From contig JAEPPZ010000006.1 in assembly GCA_017640785.1 (NCBI GenBank), positions 178,418 to 242,417 on the forward strand: a stretch of 64,000 nucleotides of DNA, given 5' to 3'. Both the position numbers and the translations under genes were made by a program. The stretch is from Balneola sp. Lineage in GTDB: Bacteria; Bacteroidota; Rhodothermia; Balneolales; Balneolaceae. Positions 61,931-64,000 of this stretch are shown here, piece after piece (position 1 is the first letter of the stretch; each line of letters opens with the position of its first letter). Below the pieces are notes generated by a model. The model was not told the DNA's origin and did no database searches. It saw only the letters and a list, made by a program, of their open reading frames with translations.

Positions 61931-62387
61931 AAATACGTCCATATCACACTCTCCATCAAAACGAAATAGATGTCATGATAAATGAAATTTCGAAGGAGTT
62001 TCTTCTTCCTATTTCTAGCGGGAGAAAATCTACAAGCGTCTTACTTGATAAATATTGGGTTGCGTTTTATGGAAGTGAAATAATCGGAACAGTTGGCGTT
62101 TTGAAAACAGATAGTAATTTTTCTGTCCTGAAAAACATGTTTGTAAAGAAAAAGTATAGAGGTAAAGATTTTGGAACAGCCCAACTGCTGTTAAATAGCG
62201 TTTTTGATTGGTCAATTGAAGAAGGTATTAGCCGTATTTATTTAGGAACAATGGATCAATTTAAAGCCGCTCATAAATTCTATGAAAAAATGAATTTCAG
62301 AAAATAGAAGAAAGTAAACTGCCGCTAAATTTTATAAAGAACCCTATTGATGATGTGTTTTACAAAAAAGACATCAATATGAGATAA
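61921..62387 (+). pseudogene. decayed GNAT acetyltransferase
   Basis: Reading from ATT (61921) gives IKIEIRPYHTLHQNEIDVMI, a normal GNAT opening, but the family's ATG is replaced; the first ATG in frame is 61975. A GNAT core follows (VGVLKTDSNFSVLKNMFVKK, then YRGKDFGTAQLLLNSVFDWS). The frame stops early at 62305 (TAG). One added A in AAAA (62301-62304) restores IEESKLPLNFIKNPIDDVFY and a stop at 62387. The start region overlaps the stop of the HNH pseudogene. Confidence 0.8.
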
Positions 62388-62409
62388 CCAGCTATTCACC
62401 ACATATTTT

Positions 62410-62814
62410 ATGATAAAGTATCAAATAGAAAACAACCTATCGCCTCAAGAATTTATTGAAGTACTAAATAAATCAACTTTAGGAGAAAGAAGACCTGTAA
62501 AGGAACCCGAAAGAATTACCAAAATGTTAGAATATGGAAATTTGATTGTTACAGCCAGAGAAAACAATGTATTGATCGGCGTAGCAAGGTCTTTAACGGA
62601 TTTTATGTACTGCACTTATTTATCTGATCTAGCAGTTGACCAATCTTATCAAAAAATGGGAATCGGTAAAGAACTAATAAGACGTACTAAATTGGAATCA
62701 CCCAAAGCAAAATTAATCTTATTGGCTGCACCTAAAGCAGTAGACTATTATCCTAAAATAGGAATGAAGAAATGGGACCAATGTTATGTATTAGACGTAA
62801 TTGAATTGAAATAA
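62410..62814 (+). CDS. GNAT-family N-acetyltransferase
   Basis: This 134-residue intact acetyltransferase has YLSDLAVDQSYQKMGIGKEL (acetyl-CoA-binding loop QKMGIGKEL), then ILLAAPKAVDYYPKIGMKKW (C-terminal Tyr motif). The substrate is unknown. It is about the usual size and is intact, unlike the decayed GNAT upstream. Confidence 0.9.
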   Translation: MIKYQIENNLSPQEFIEVLNKSTLGERRPVKEPERITKMLEYGNLIVTARENNVLIGVARSLTDFMYCTYLSDLAVDQSYQKMGIGKELIRRTKLESPKAKLILLAAPKAVDYYPKIGMKKWDQCYVLDVIELK

Positions 62815-62840
62815 AGTCAAAGCCAAACGATCTTGTATAT

Positions 62841-62955
62841 AACTAAAGGCGATACAGCGTTTAATTCAAAGAATTTAGCTCGCATCAATTTTTGTACTTA
62901 ACAGAAAGATCTTTGCTTCGAATCCGTTTAATTGCATAGAGTAAACGCTGATATT
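62841..62955. repeat. inverted repeat flanking the SnoaL-like gene start
   Basis: CAGCGTTTA (about 62854) and TAAACGCTG (about 62942) are complementary and 80 bases apart. The stretch has an attachment-site look but no recombination-site core that I can defend. Otherwise AT-rich. Confidence 0.35.
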
Positions 62956-62979
62956 CATTTGAAAAAACAGAACTCAATA

Positions 62980-63336
62980 ATGAAACATACACAAAAAGAA
63001 ATCGCAGAAGCTTTCTCTAACGGAGACTTCGAATTGACTTTCCCTTATCTATCAGAAAATATTATTTGGGATATAGTCGGAGAAAATCTACTAAAAGGAA
63101 AAGCAGCAGTATTTAATAATTGCAGGCAGACTTCGGAATATTTCAATTCTGTTGAGACCAACTTTAACACAGAAGATATAATCGTGTCTGAACGCAAAGT
63201 AGTAATCCGTGGCACAGGCGAATTTTTAAGAGATGGGAAAAGACTCAATTTAATAACAGCTTGCGATGTTTACGAGTTCAATAATAAGAATGAAGTTGAG
63301 AAGATTTCTTCATACTGTATTCCAGAAAAAAAATAA
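62980..63336 (+). CDS. SnoaL/NTF2-like protein
   Basis: The ATG at 62980 (MKHTQKEIAEAFSNGDFELT) is the natural start. The 118-residue product has the NTF2-like pattern FPYLSENIIWDIVGENLLKG, then VIRGTGEFLRDGKRLNLITA, CDVYEFNNKNEVEKISSYCI. It could be a ligand-binding or cyclase protein. The following SRPBCC gene starts 19 bases after its stop. Confidence 0.82.
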   Translation: MKHTQKEIAEAFSNGDFELTFPYLSENIIWDIVGENLLKGKAAVFNNCRQTSEYFNSVETNFNTEDIIVSERKVVIRGTGEFLRDGKRLNLITACDVYEFNNKNEVEKISSYCIPEKK

Positions 63337-63354
63337 AAAAAATGCCAAAAACAA

Positions 63355-63843
63355 ATGCCGAGAATTGAATTAAGAACTGAAATTCAAGCTAAGAAGGACA
63401 TTGTTTTTGACCTTTCGCGAAGTATTGATCTGCATACAGTTTCGACTAAACAAACCAATGAAACTGCAATAGCAGGAAAGACAAGTGGTCTTATCGGACT
63501 GAATGAAAGTGTCATTTGGAAGGCTAAACATTTCGGAATCTATCAGAAGCTTACATCTAAAGTAACTGAATTTGACCGTCCCAATTACTTCGTTGATGAA
63601 ATGGTGAAAGGAGCCTTCAAATCCTTTACGCATGAACATCACTTTGAAGATTTGAATGGAAAAACCATAATGACGGATGTTTTTGATTACCGATCCCCAT
63701 TTGGATTATTAGGAAGATTGATAGATTCGTTATTTCTCAAAAAGTATATGACTGATTTACTGGAGAAAAGAAATCAAATCGTGAAGGAATTTGCTGAATC
63801 AGATAAGTGGAAAGAGGTATTAAACCAGAAAATTTATTCCTAA
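63355..63843 (+). CDS. SRPBCC-family (cyclase/dehydrase-like) protein
   Basis: This 162-residue protein has the SRPBCC pattern RIELRTEIQAKKDIVFDLSR, then GLNESVIWKAKHFG, YQKLTSKVTEFDRPNYFVDE and DVFDYRSPFGLLGRLIDSLF. SRPBCC proteins bind hydrophobic ligands. It is closely spaced with the SnoaL-like gene. Confidence 0.88.
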   Translation: MPRIELRTEIQAKKDIVFDLSRSIDLHTVSTKQTNETAIAGKTSGLIGLNESVIWKAKHFGIYQKLTSKVTEFDRPNYFVDEMVKGAFKSFTHEHHFEDLNGKTIMTDVFDYRSPFGLLGRLIDSLFLKKYMTDLLEKRNQIVKEFAESDKWKEVLNQKIYS

Positions 63844-63964
63844 TATTGAATCAAGTTCACTTACATTCTTCTGATAATAATTAAGTATCTGCGTAACAAT
63901 ACCATACCTAATGCGTGTATCCCCAAACAATTAACATTTACCTCAAATCGAACTAATTTATAAG

Positions 63965-64000
63965 ATGTACAAGATCTATAAAACTTTAATTCTATTACCT
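63965..64000 (+). CDS. possible start of a further exported protein, cut by window edge
   Basis: The last 36 bases read MYKIYKTLILLP from ATG at 63965, a possible signal-peptide start. Only twelve codons are available. Confidence 0.3.
   Translation, partial: MYKIYKTLILLP

Noticed and set aside
60640..63930. Integron cassette array with attC sites
   Set aside because: The cargo (HNH, GNAT, SnoaL-like, SRPBCC) is cassette-like, but the gaps between several genes are only 19-60 bases. I found no proper core sites (RYYYAAC...GTTRRRY) and no integrase.
1..64000. CRISPR array, tRNA, rRNA, prophage or transposase
   Set aside because: No regular spacer repeats, cloverleaf, rRNA segment, integrase or transposase reading frame was seen on either strand.

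Overview
The window looks like a piece of chromosome from a free-living, AT-rich member of the Bacteroidota/Balneolota group (Balneola- or Gracilimonas-like). The reasons are the secreted proteins that end in a NYPNPFNP... type-IX-like sorting domain closing in RMTLIK, the SusC-type TonB receptor, PorV/PorQ-family and DUF5916 proteins, many TTG/GTG starts with few Shine-Dalgarno sequences, and a BatA/BatD/DUF58 set. This assignment rests on protein style, since no rRNA or tRNA gene is visible.

Layout. 1-2.1 kb: two secreted DUF11-like proteins, the first cut by the left edge. 2.4-6.7 kb: a Bat-type set (DUF58, BatD-like, BatA) interrupted by an inverted M23 lipoprotein peptidase. 6.8-18 kb: an orphan membrane protein, mfd, a Sua5/TsaC tRNA-modification enzyme, an RhlE-like helicase, a YwbE protein, an unknown conserved protein, an M42 peptidase, a thioesterase and an HD hydrolase. 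18-25 kb: an amino-sugar/envelope group (BadF/GlcNAc-kinase-like protein, HGSNAT-like membrane acyltransferase, NAGPA-type phosphodiester glycosidase, GHL10/DUF187 hydrolase). 25-34.3 kb: an outer-membrane and secretion operon on the minus strand (TonB receptor, large secreted protein, PorV/PorQ-like barrel, IPT/TIG lipoprotein, secreted propeller-like protein). 34.6-41.4 kb: a Bax1-like protein, a DUF5916 protein, and an ECF sigma / HEAT-containing anti-sigma / two-DUF4097 operon.

41.5-49 kb: a serine hydrolase between long direct repeats, a membrane-anchored MutS-like ATPase with a stand-alone Smr protein, a Dabb protein, folE, cysS, yidD, hisI and a frameshifted YHS gene. 49-57 kb: small accessory proteins (SRPBCC, DUF1801, DUF4256, SnoaL-like), satD-DUF3307 behind a phased operator array, an ATP-grasp gene with a paralogue relic, deaD and an LCIB-type (theta) carbonic-anhydrase homologue. 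56.9-57.7 kb: a gene-free patch of palindromic repeats. 57.7-60.6 kb: a VOC protein, rsmI and lnt. 60.6-64 kb: an accessory run with an Mrr-type restriction enzyme, decayed HNH and GNAT genes, and intact GNAT, SnoaL-like and SRPBCC genes.

The most unusual material is: (i) five hexamer half-sites at exact 14-bp steps in front of satD; (ii) gene-sized segments bounded by direct repeats, one of which carries a relic of a MutS 3' end; (iii) the membrane MutS/Smr pair; (iv) the bacterial LCIB homologue; (v) three decayed genes that each lost one base in a homopolymer. I see no CRISPR array, prophage, transposase or integrase.
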